Source of the DNA: Clostridium lacusfryxellense
GTDB taxonomy: Bacteria > Bacillota > Clostridia > Clostridiales > Clostridiaceae
DNA length: 64,000 nt
Reading direction: 5' to 3'
NCBI RefSeq assembly: GCF_018861735.1
Contig: NZ_JAHLEB010000016.1
Coordinates: 1-64,000 of the forward strand
Made by a program: the position numbers and the translations under genes. Of the stretch, positions 33,292-41,153 are shown one piece after another (the first letter of the stretch is position 1; the number at the start of each line of letters is the position of its first letter). Below the pieces are notes generated by a model that saw nothing but the letters and a program-made list of their open reading frames with translations, made no database searches and was not told where the DNA came from.

Positions 33292-34533
33292 TCACTTATC
33301 TTCCTCGATTATCGGTTCTTCCTTGAAAAACTTTTTAAATATTAACCATGCCAACAATGTAGCTCCCGCAGCAAACCAAGTTGGAAGATTAATATTAACT
33401 GCTGTTACAAAACCAGCGATAATTGGTGGCACAGCTTGTGCTAAGGCTGAAATAGATTGATTAATTCCAAGAATTTCGCCTTGCCTCTCCGCATCTGCTA
33501 AGTTAGAAATAATAGCTGTTCCATTTGGTTGGTTAAGGCCTTGAAATATGGCTATAAATGGAACTACTAAATATAACCATACCCTTTCACTTGGCACTAA
33601 TAAAAATGGAAAACTTATTGCCAATAAAACTATTGAGAAGCTAAGAATTTTAGCCGGCTTAAACTTTTTTGAAAGTGGTCTCAAAATAGCGCCTTGTGCA
33701 ATAGCTATCCATATTCCCATGTAAGCAAAAAAATCTCCAACTTGAGATTGAGTAAATTTAAATTTTCCGTACAAAAACACTTGGAAAAACTGTGTGAAAA
33801 AATTAAAACCTACTGTTAATAAAAAAACTACTAAAAACATAACTCTTAACTCTTTAAAAGTGAAGGCTTTTTTAATATTTGAGAATCCCGTAAATAAATT
33901 TACCTTAACTATTCTTTTAGTTACTAAGGTTTCAGGAAAATTTAATATTACTAAAACCACATTTATAGTTGCTAGCATAATAGTTAGATAAAATGGAGTT
34001 GCATAAGTAAACCAACTAACTATTGTGGAATCGGAAAGTTTACCCCCAATATATGGTCCTATAATAAACCCTAGACCAAAAGCCATTCCAATTAAACCAA
34101 AGTTTCTTGATTTTGTTTCTTTTGTGCTCACATCAGCAATTGCAGACTGTGCTATTGCAATATTTCCCCCTGTAAACCCATCAACAATTCTTCCTAAGAA
34201 TAAAAGGTATAGATTACCCTCAAGTATTCCTAGTATAAAAATTGTATAACCAAAAACTGTACCTATTAGTGATAGCAGCAATAATTTTTTCCTCCCCTTC
34301 TGATCAGCCAAGGAACCCAAAATCGGTGCGCCGAAGAATTGTGCTAGTGGATATGAGGCTATTAAAAAGCCATATATTAAGGTCCTAGTTGAAAAAGAAT
34401 ATGTCATTGGTAATATGCCATGTACTGGATCAAGTAAAAGCGCGGGTAAAATTGGAATAATAATACCTAATCCTAATAGATCTAAAAATACTGTAAAAAA
34501 TATTGTTCCTATAGACGATTTCTTTTTTTTCAT
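33292..34533 (-). CDS. TetA-like MFS efflux transporter
   Basis: A 413-residue 12-TM exporter of the DHA1 type. TM1 reads FLDLLGLGIIIPILPALL, motif A is GSLADQKGRKKLLLLS, and motif C-like GFIIGPYIGG is in TM5, all of which point to drug/H+ antiport. The start has GGGGTG 7 bases upstream. It is alone in its segment with an SDR wreck upstream and stands between ssrA fragments 2 and 3, so it is likely acquired cargo. Substrate not predictable. Confidence 0.82.
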   Translation of the reverse strand: MKKKKSSIGTIFFTVFLDLLGLGIIIPILPALLLDPVHGILPMTYSFSTRTLIYGFLIASYPLAQFFGAPILGSLADQKGRKKLLLLSLIGTVFGYTIFILGILEGNLYLLFLGRIVDGFTGGNIAIAQSAIADVSTKETKSRNFGLIGMAFGLGFIIGPYIGGKLSDSTIVSWFTYATPFYLTIMLATINVVLVILNFPETLVTKRIVKVNLFTGFSNIKKAFTFKELRVMFLVVFLLTVGFNFFTQFFQVFLYGKFKFTQSQVGDFFAYMGIWIAIAQGAILRPLSKKFKPAKILSFSIVLLAISFPFLLVPSERVWLYLVVPFIAIFQGLNQPNGTAIISNLADAERQGEILGINQSISALAQAVPPIIAGFVTAVNINLPTWFAAGATLLAWLIFKKFFKEEPIIEEDK

Positions 34534-34719
34534 ATATTCACCCCAATACTTAGTTTTATTATAAAATCATGTTCTTATATGTTTATTATCCAATTCCTAA
34601 TTTCTACATATAAATTTACTATATATTTTTATTATATTCTACTAATTACTAAATTGTTCTGGTGTTAAATTTTTGATAAAATAATTACCATAACCTTTGT
34701 ACTCCTTTATAAGCTTGGT

Positions 34720-35157
34720 TTATTTTAGCAATTCTCTCTTATTTAAAGGAGCAAACATAAATCTCTTAAAAGACTTCATATTGGTAAGCCAAACTATATG
34801 TGCATCCTGTTTTTTATTACTAAGTATTCTAGGTACGAAGAATTTAGCAACTGTTTGCGGCTCATCTCCAAGTGTGTTAAAAACTTTCCTAAACTTTTTA
34901 TCTTGTATAACTGAAGAAACTTCTCCTGTAGGCGACTTTGTAATAAATTCAGTAAGCATCATACCTGGAGAAAGCCTGCCTGCCTTTACAGGAGAATTCT
35001 TTAATTCTTTTGCAAGTCCCTTAGTGAAATAAGTAAGAGCATGTTTTGAAGCACCATACAAAATAGTTTGCTCAATAATCATGTCATTAGAACCTAATCC
35101 TTCCATATTCCAAATCTGACCATTCTCCTGTTTAAGCATATTTTCAGCAGCTACAAA
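34720..35157 (-). pseudogene. SDR-family protein, N-terminus lost
   Basis: About 145 residues of a short-chain dehydrogenase (ENMLKQENGQIWNMEG, then ILYGASKHALTYFTKGLAKEL with YxxxK). The whole cofactor-binding half is missing: upstream of IFVAAENML a stop codon appears and the sequence changes into the region before the plus-strand DUF2798 gene. A short 139-residue product from the ATG at 35139 could still be translated but would not bind NAD(P). The break marks a recombination junction between two gene fragments facing away from each other. Confidence 0.75.
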
Positions 35158-35181
35158 TATTTAAATAAGGAGGATAAAAAC

Positions 35182-35676
35182 ATGGAATTTTATACGAAAT
35201 TACCACGAAACAAAAAAAGAATTCGCATTATTTATGGCCGTTATATCGGTTATCTCTGTTAACATTATCGCGCCCCTTATCACATTTTTCGAAGTGGGTT
35301 TTTACATGTCTACTTGGGTTGATACGACTAAGGTTATCCCTTTCATTGGGTTACTGTAATTGCATTAGTATTGATTACATATAAACCAGCTGAATGGTTA
35401 ACCTCTCGGGTTGTTAAAGAGGACGATAGCTTTGGATCTCATATCTTGGTAAACATCATCTTTACAGTATTTCTAATGTCTATCTTTTTAACTGTTATTG
35501 GCACTTGGATTGGAAGCCGCCATATCAGCATGGAGCCTATTCGTATGTTTTTCTACAAATGGCCTCGTAACTTCGCTATTTCTTTCTTTGTTGAAGCTTG
35601 TATTGCAAAGCCAATAGCTCGTTTAGTAATGTCAAAGAAACATCAGTATACAGATTCAAAGGCAGATGCGGCATAG
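35182..35676 (+). pseudogene. DUF2798-type membrane protein with two frameshifts
   Basis: ATG at 35182 (AAGGAGG 9 bases before) opens MEFYTKLPRNKK; the frame is lost at a run of seven A near 35210, where six would give EFALFMAVISVISVNIIAPL. The frame is lost again near 35350, where one T is missing in PFI-WVTVIALVLITYKP. The rest (AEWLTSRVVKED, FTVFLMSIFLTVIGTWIG) completes a 4-TM protein of about 160 residues. Both lesions are single-base changes in homopolymers, so either this is a young pseudogene or an assembly error. Confidence 0.72.
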
Positions 35677-35733
35677 TTTTAATTAGCGTCGACAAATCGT
35701 CGTCAGTCACACCTTATTTTAATAAATGATACT

Positions 35734-35767
35734 AAAAAGGCTCTAGCAAAATCTGCTAGAGCCTTTT
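35734..35767 (+). terminator. Terminator after the DUF2798 gene
   Basis: AAAAGGCTCTAGCA pairs with TGCTAGAGCCTTTT around a 6-base loop. The remaining 35768-35985 shows a small hairpin (CGTACTTTCAGTACGG) and nothing else I can name. Confidence 0.85.
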
Positions 35768-35985
35768 GGTGGAAACGGGATTGTTGGCGGAGAAAGGAGG
35801 ATTTACCCCCCTTAAGATCATAACCCATTCGCCTTTTTAGAGACATGTGAATAAAACAGGTTATCATACTCCCTAGATTATGTTTTAGATTCTCATCAGT
35901 CTATTAAATTATATGTCTTTTTTTTGCTAAAGAGCATCGTACTTTCAGTACGGTTTACTTCACCAAACTAATCCAACAAAATTAA

Positions 35986-36010
35986 CGCATAAGAAAACCC
36001 ACAACTAATT
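35986..36010 (-). repeat. ssrA terminator half, fragment 3
   Basis: GCATAAGAAAACCCACAAC is the left arm of the terminator type seen in fragments 2 and 4. It is cut off within 25 bases and continues directly into the 3' end of the YjiH-type gene, with no tmRNA bases left. It marks a junction of two segments. Confidence 0.6.
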
Positions 36011-36014
36011 TACA

Positions 36015-37370
36015 TTAAAACGATATTACACCTAAAGTAGCTAAAATATTTGTTATAACTATTAATAACGGGAAAGACATTACAGTTCTAAAAAGAAATA
36101 CTTTAGTTACATCCCAAAAGTTTAAACCAATTTTGCTTTTAACTAAAATCATTCCAGTTTCAGACATAAATACCAACTGGGTAAATGCTAATACACCAAT
36201 AAAAAATCTTGAGGCTTCAGAGACCGATGTACCGATAAATAAAGCTGGTAAATACATATCTGCAAATCCAGCAACTGATGCTGGTGCCATGACTGTTGCT
36301 ACTTCGCTACTGTACCCTATCCAAGTATAGAAATACACCAGTGGTGCACTAATGATACTGAAAAACGGGGTATATTCTGCCACTACTAAAGATAATGTTC
36401 CAACCGCCATAATAATAGGTAAGAAACCAACGTATATGTTAACAATATTTTTTAACGCCTCAATCAATACTTTTCCGATTTTGGCATCTCCTGCCTGCTT
36501 TATTGCAGATTCATATGAATACTCAAAAACAGTTTTACCTTTTGGAATCTCAATTATATTAGGAGTTACCCCTTTATAATAAGTTGGTGGAAATTTCTTA
36601 AGTGGCATTCTAGATGTAATAAAAGCCAATATAATAGTTACTAATGCAATAGATCCATAAAATATCGGGAAAATATGCGCAAATCCTAGCTCTTCAGCTA
36701 CTGCAGAAGCAAATGCTATACCTACAATAGAAAAACTGGTTGCAATTATATAAGCTTCTCTTTTATTATAGTATCCTCTTTGATATTGGGTATCCGTTAC
36801 CACAATACCAATTGTACCATCACCAACAAAGGATGCAATGGCATCGATAGTTGAATAGCCTGGTACTTTAAACAACTTTATAACTATAGGCCCTAATAAA
36901 ATACCTACAAATTCAACAATACCAAAATGTGTTAATAAAGGAAGGGCAATAATACCTACAAAGAATGTTATATAAAGTATGGTTAAAAGACCACCATCTC
37001 CTGCCATTAGCCCGCCAGTATCGCCATCTAAAATCATACCTGCGAACCCATAGTTTTGAAACCAATTGTTAATCACCATAAGGTATAAAAATGAGCCAAC
37101 TACCCTTAGTACAAGATTTAAAGGTGATGCTTTGAATACGGAATTAGCAAACTCATTTTTTGAAGAATAAAAGATAAAAAGAATAGTTGCAATTAACACA
37201 ACCCATGTACAAATAACAGTGAAACCAATAAATGAATCAAGCATATTGGCTGTAACAAAATTTACTATGTGGGATATAGCAATCTTACTTTCTCCATTAA
37301 TATTAAAAGGTATTAGAAAAAAAATAAATCCAAAAATTGATAAAAATACAAACTTTAACTTATTTATCAT
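36015..37370 (-). CDS. YjiH-family membrane protein (Gate domain)
   Basis: A protein of 451 residues with about 11 membrane segments. The nucleoside-recognition/Gate-type repeats are visible around GLMAGDGGLLTILYITFFVG and IVNIYVGFLPIIMAVG, and the pattern FVGDGTIGIVVTDTQYQRG fits the YjiH group. The function is not established; a carrier role is likely. The start at 37370 has GGGGGT 9 bases before it; the longer reading to 37409 has no site. The stop is 5 bases from the ssrA-terminator half, so the gene end coincides with a segment boundary. Confidence 0.78.
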   Translation of the reverse strand: MINKLKFVFLSIFGFIFFLIPFNINGESKIAISHIVNFVTANMLDSFIGFTVICTWVVLIATILFIFYSSKNEFANSVFKASPLNLVLRVVGSFLYLMVINNWFQNYGFAGMILDGDTGGLMAGDGGLLTILYITFFVGIIALPLLTHFGIVEFVGILLGPIVIKLFKVPGYSTIDAIASFVGDGTIGIVVTDTQYQRGYYNKREAYIIATSFSIVGIAFASAVAEELGFAHIFPIFYGSIALVTIILAFITSRMPLKKFPPTYYKGVTPNIIEIPKGKTVFEYSYESAIKQAGDAKIGKVLIEALKNIVNIYVGFLPIIMAVGTLSLVVAEYTPFFSIISAPLVYFYTWIGYSSEVATVMAPASVAGFADMYLPALFIGTSVSEASRFFIGVLAFTQLVFMSETGMILVKSKIGLNFWDVTKVFLFRTVMSFPLLIVITNILATLGVISF

Positions 37371-37525
37371 ACTTACAAACCCCCATTTTGTCTTAACTAC
37401 GATGCACATTTTCTAGAATAACATATGCCCAAAAGTGTTTCAATAGGTTTTTGCATACTTTGTATAAATAGTTCTTGTCTTCTTTTCAAAGTTCACCCTG
37501 TATCACTCTAATGAATATAAATCAA

Positions 37526-37726
37526 TGCATAAGAAAAACCACAACTAATTATTTATTAGTTGTGGTTTTTACTGGTGGAGGCGAGGGGTGTCGAACCCCT
37601 GTCCGAAAGCCATAACACCTAGGCATCTACGAGCGTAGTCAGTACTTTAAAATTCCCGTCTCCTAACCCCTACTGACGGGGTTTAGGTTCCGGTAGCTTC
37701 ATATTTTCCGTTTCTGGGTCAAAGCT
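37526..37726 (-). repeat. Displaced ssrA 3' end with terminator, fragment 4
   Basis: 37573-37726 repeats 154 bases of the functional ssrA (39930-40083) with one mismatch, and then diverges sharply after AAAGCT. The preceding terminator (arms AAAAACCACAAC / GTTGTGGTTTTT) is of the second type, unlike that of the functional gene. The copy lacks the tag frame and the 5' acceptor arm. The near-identity implies a recent event or gene conversion. Confidence 0.92.
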
Positions 37727-37797
37727 AATTATTACAACGTATTAGCCTCAAATTTCTCTTTGGCTCTTTCTATGGACACCCCATGTTTAAATCCTCC

Positions 37798-38028
37798 CTA
37801 TAGTGTTAACATATATATCCCCGCAATTAGTAATAGCACTGATATTACTCTTATCATTATTTTGAATTTCTTAGTTCCCCACAATTTATCTTCCATGTTT
37901 GTATTTGATACTATAGGCTCGTTGCTAAACATCATTAGTATAGACATAACTACCGCCCCTAGGTCTGTATAAATAAAGGTTATTATTGAATATATTATTA
38001 TAATACACGCTATTATTTTAACTACCAT
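37798..38028 (-). CDS. Small two-TM membrane protein
   Basis: A 76-residue protein: hydrophobic segments at about 3-20 and 57-75 flank a polar middle (SNEPIVSNTNMEDKLWGTKKF). AAAGGTGG lies 7 bases before the ATG. I do not recognise it with certainty. It is downstream of a 24-codon ORF and the TetR unit and may be part of the same cargo segment. Confidence 0.6.
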   Translation of the reverse strand: MVVKIIACIIIIYSIITFIYTDLGAVVMSILMMFSNEPIVSNTNMEDKLWGTKKFKIMIRVISVLLLIAGIYMLTL

Positions 38029-38058
38029 ACTTTTACCACCTTTTATTGTTATATTTAG

Positions 38059-38133
38059 CTAAATATTCGCTACTTGGTGCCACTGCTCCAATAAATTTTT
38101 GGTTTTAATAAATTCCTTTATAAACTTAAACAT
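38059..38133 (-). CDS. Possible 24-residue ORF
   Basis: MFKFIKEFIKTKNLLEQW followed by HQVANI-stop, with AAGGGGAGA 7 bases before the ATG. Amphipathic and Lys-rich at the start. It could be a small peptide or the N-terminal stump of a deleted gene; the ribosome site is the only support. Confidence 0.35.
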   Translation of the reverse strand: MFKFIKEFIKTKNLLEQWHQVANI

Positions 38134-38282
38134 ACTGGATCTCCCCTTATAAATAAACTTCTATTATTTATTTTATAACAAATAAATTAAGAATTATTAG
38201 ATAAAAGTATTAAGAATTATTAATATAAGTTAAATCCATTCATCCTTAGATAATATTACAGGAGATTGTAACGTAACAATTA

Positions 38283-38855
38283 TTATGACTTTCTCTTCTT
38301 TTTTCTTGCAAACATATAAACCGCCACAAGACAAATAAAAAGTCCTGTTACTGCTGGTTTAATAATTGAAGCCCCAGAATCTCCTGCAAAAACCACACTC
38401 CATATAATTTTCAATACAGCTGCCCCTATAATTATGATAATGCCGTACTTTAATTTTCTTTTCCAGAAGGCTAGTATTAATAAGTAAAAAAACAAAGGAA
38501 CTGAAAGACTAAGAAATATCTTTTGAAAATCCCAGGCTCCAAAAGTATAAGATTTTTCAAAGGCCAAAAACTCTTCTATAGCAGGTGCCACCTCTGTTGG
38601 AGTATTGAACCAAAACATACTTGTAAAAAGTGCGAAGATTGTTAAGGACATTCCGCATAAACTTTTCTTGTAGGCAAAAAAGCAAATAGGAATAATAAAG
38701 AGAGGTCTGATATACCAACTCAAAACATTTTGATGTCTACTATAAGCCCAATCCACAAATTCCTTATTACTTAAAAATAGCACCAAAAATACCAATGTAA
38801 AAATGAAAAATATTAAAGCAATCTTTTTATCATTTCTTTGTAAAAATATCTTCAT
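38283..38855 (-). CDS. Five-TM membrane protein of unknown function
   Basis: A 190-residue protein with hydrophobic segments near residues 12-30, 45-62, 65-82, 110-128 and 135-180, ending KKKRKS. No family recognised. It follows the TetR gene by 20 bases in the same direction and probably shares its promoter, so it is a candidate target of that repressor. Confidence 0.7.
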   Translation of the reverse strand: MKIFLQRNDKKIALIFFIFTLVFLVLFLSNKEFVDWAYSRHQNVLSWYIRPLFIIPICFFAYKKSLCGMSLTIFALFTSMFWFNTPTEVAPAIEEFLAFEKSYTFGAWDFQKIFLSLSVPLFFYLLILAFWKRKLKYGIIIIIGAAVLKIIWSVVFAGDSGASIIKPAVTGLFICLVAVYMFARKKKRKS

Positions 38856-38875
38856 AATTTAACTCCCCCTATAAT

Positions 38876-39508
38876 TTAATTTGATTTCATTCCATTAATA
38901 AGAATATCTAACAACTCATCTGCCCACTCATAAAGTTCAGTTTCATGCTGAGTTATATTTTCCATTTCAAAATGCTTTAGCATTTCGTCAAGAACTGCTT
39001 GATTTAAAGTCATAAACATTTGAACACAAGCTTTTGTGCTAAGATTATTATTAATTTCACCTTTCATTTTCGCAGACTCCACTAGCCCTATAAAAAAACT
39101 TTCACCCGATTCATTTGCTCCTTTTAAAATTTCTTTCTTTAACTCTTCGTTTATCTCTTTTGCAAATTGATTTCCAATAGCTGCATATTGAGGTTTCATA
39201 GTGGCAAAGTCAATACCCTTTCTAAAAAGGACTTTTACAAGTTCAAATATTGTCAATTCTTTTGACATTTCTGCCTCCTTAGAGAAAAAAAGTATTTTTT
39301 CTTGGGTGGCTAGTGATAAAATGTATTTGTACATGTGAAGTTTATCTTCAAAATATTGATAAAAACTACCCTTTGGTATTTTAGTCATTTTAACGATATT
39401 ATTTAGACTACTCTCATTATAAGAATGGTTCCCAAACTCAATTAAGGCTGCGTTGATAATAATATTTTTCTTTTCCTCTGAAAGTTTTTTAAAAGCATTT
39501 TTTGCCAT
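38876..39508 (-). CDS. TetR-family repressor
   Basis: A 210-residue regulator. The helix-turn-helix lies in YNESSLNNIVKMTKIPKGSFYQYFEDK, with FYQYFEDK a standard TetR ending of helix 3-4. The variable C-terminal domain (DEMLKHFEMENI) would bind the ligand. AGGAGATG precedes the ATG. Two palindromic sites overlap its promoter, suggesting autorepression and control of the following membrane-protein gene. The segment lies directly beside ssrA. Confidence 0.85.
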   Translation of the reverse strand: MAKNAFKKLSEEKKNIIINAALIEFGNHSYNESSLNNIVKMTKIPKGSFYQYFEDKLHMYKYILSLATQEKILFFSKEAEMSKELTIFELVKVLFRKGIDFATMKPQYAAIGNQFAKEINEELKKEILKGANESGESFFIGLVESAKMKGEINNNLSTKACVQMFMTLNQAVLDEMLKHFEMENITQHETELYEWADELLDILINGMKSN

Positions 39509-39544
39509 TTAATTCATCTCCTAGTCAATGATATATGGAACTAT

Positions 39545-39599
39545 GACTACTTAGTCGCACTTCTAATTTAATTATATGACCACCAAGTCACAATGTCAA
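39545..39599 (-). promoter_or_regulatory. Consensus promoter with two TetR-type operators
   Basis: Minus strand: TTGACA (39594-39599), 17 bp, TATAAT (39571-39576), a full-consensus SigA promoter. A palindrome TGACTTGGTGGTCA occupies the spacer (39577-39590), and a second, GACTAAGTAGTC (39545-39556), lies downstream of the start point. Both share the TGACT/AGTCA core. Confidence 0.8.
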
Positions 39600-39661
39600 T
39601 ACATAATTGTTAAGCGTAATTAAGTTCTATGATTTATTTATTGGTTTATTGGTTTATAGAC

Positions 39662-39692
39662 ATAAAAAAAGATAGAAGTTTTCTTCTACCTT
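39662..39692 (-). terminator. Hairpin with U-tract between ssrA and the TetR unit
   Basis: Minus strand GGTAGAAG-AAAA-CTTCTATC is followed by TTTTTTTATG. It would stop read-through from ssrA. The stretch 39693-39889 holds only a weak AT-rich hairpin (CATCGATAACCGATGG); nothing else seen. Confidence 0.6.
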
Positions 39693-39887
39693 ATATGGAT
39701 TGCAAATTAACCACTGAAAAAAAGTATAGCATTAAACACCATCTTTACAAACCTTAGTTTGAAGTCCTTGTGAATCTCCGGCTATTATTTATAGCAACAG
39801 GCTCACTTCATTCCCCTCTAACACCTCTGAGTTCCAAAGAATTTCCAAATGAAATAACATCGATAACCGATGGTATTCGTTAAATAA

Positions 39888-39928
39888 TAAGAAAACCCTC
39901 AACTAAAATTAATTAGTCGAGGGTTTCA
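39888..39928 (-). terminator. ssrA terminator
   Basis: Minus strand AAACCCTCGAC and GTTGAGGGTTTT form the stem, followed by CTTATT. Its sequence type equals that of fragment 1 and differs from fragments 2-4. Confidence 0.88.
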
Positions 39929-39929
39929 C

Positions 39930-40282
39930 TGGTGGAGGCGAGGGGTGTCGAACCCCTGTCCGAAAGCCATAACACCTAGGCATCTACGAGCGTAGTCAGT
40001 ACTTTAAAATTCCCGTCTCCTAACCCCTACTGACGGGGTTTAGGTTCCGGTAGCTTCATATTTTCCGTTCCTGGGTCAAAGCTTTCCCAAGCTCGGTTCA
40101 CCGCTGTCGGCGCCCTATCCTAAGTCGCGGTATTCAAAGGTAAGACGTAGCAGACTAAGCTGCTAGTGCTAAATTATCGTTTGCGTTTAAATTGTTCCAA
40201 TAGTTTTTTAACGCGGGTCCATAGGTTCCCTCGGCTCGCTTCCTCGATGCAACGTACCCCCGTCGAAACCAAGTACGCCCCC
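39930..40282 (-). ncRNA. ssrA: tmRNA
   Basis: A 353-nt transfer-messenger RNA. The 5' end GGGGGCGTACTTGG pairs with the 3' CGCCTCC-ACCA acceptor arm (CCA encoded), and the T-arm GGGGTTCGACACCCC is present. The tag frame follows a GCA resume codon and reads ANDNLALAA-stop, a typical clostridial tag ending LALAA/FALAA. Pseudoknot-forming GC blocks follow. Together with SmpB it frees stalled ribosomes. The order rnr-smpB-ssrA is conserved in Firmicutes. The 3' end is a target for integrases, and four displaced copies or partial copies of it lie downstream in this window. Confidence 0.96.
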
Positions 40283-40506
40283 TAATATGTCAAAAGATTA
40301 AACTAAACCTTTTGTACTACAATAATATATAAATATTATTGTTTGTAATCTCGCAAATTTAAATTATTAAATTTTTATGACCCGTAAATCAATTATATAT
40401 TAACTGTTAATCTAATTTTTTGTTACTTACTATAAACCTAATGATACACTATATCATATGCTTTATCAAGTGCTAATATCATGGAATGTATGTGTAATAC
40501 TTCTAG

Positions 40507-40974
40507 TTATCTCATTCTCTCTTTTATCTGCCTATCCATATCTCTCTTAGCATCTTTTTCTAACATTGCATCTCTTTTATCATAATCCTTTTTACCACGA
40601 ACAACACCAAGATTAACTTTTACCTTAGTATCTTTAAGATAAAGCGATAATGGAACTAGTGTAAAACCCTTTTGAGACGTAAATGATGCTAGTTTTTCTA
40701 TTTGTACTTTATGAAGCAATAATTTTCTTACTCTTAATGGATCAGTATTAAATTGATTACCATTTTCGTAATGGCTAACATGCATATTTTTTATAAATAC
40801 TTCACCATTTATAACATCTGCATAACTATCTCTTAAGTTAGCTTTTCCTGATCTAATAGATTTTACTTCTGTACCAACAAGCGCTATACCAGCTTCCATT
40901 GCTTCCTCTATAAAATAATCATGTCTTGCTTTCTTATTCTCTGCTAATGTTTTATTTTCTGTTTTCTTTGCCAT
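40507..40974 (-). CDS. smpB: SsrA-binding protein SmpB
   Basis: A 155-residue protein that binds tmRNA and delivers it to the ribosome. Motifs: [49 protein letters not shown], and the basic tail [20 protein letters not shown]. The start at 40974 (MAKKTENK) follows AGGTGA by 5 bases; the upstream reading to 41010 lacks a site. It is 225 bases upstream of ssrA and downstream of rnr. Confidence 0.95.
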   Translation of the reverse strand: MAKKTENKTLAENKKARHDYFIEEAMEAGIALVGTEVKSIRSGKANLRDSYADVINGEVFIKNMHVSHYENGNQFNTDPLRVRKLLLHKVQIEKLASFTSQKGFTLVPLSLYLKDTKVKVNLGVVRGKKDYDKRDAMLEKDAKRDMDRQIKERMR

Positions 40975-41089
40975 AATTTCACCTGCTTTATTCTTATTAA
41001 TATAGTACAAGAGTATATATAATTATACTATAAATCATGCTCTTTTTCAAGAATATATGGATTATTCTCACATATCTAACTTTAATCAG

Positions 41090-41129
41090 AAAATTGCAGA
41101 AGAGGACATACATCCCCTTCTGCAATTTT
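41090..41129 (-). terminator. Terminator of rnr
   Basis: AAAATTGCAGAAG pairs with CTTCTGCAATTTT with inner GGGGAT loop bases. It lies 25 bases past the rnr stop, so smpB has its own promoter. Confidence 0.82.
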
Positions 41130-41153
41130 AGATTCAAATGTTACATAATCATC

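Noticed and set aside
37740-37797. A 20-residue open stretch (HGVSIERAKEKFEANTL) next to ssrA fragment 4
   Set aside because: Too short to identify; possibly the tail of a deleted gene, no start codon.
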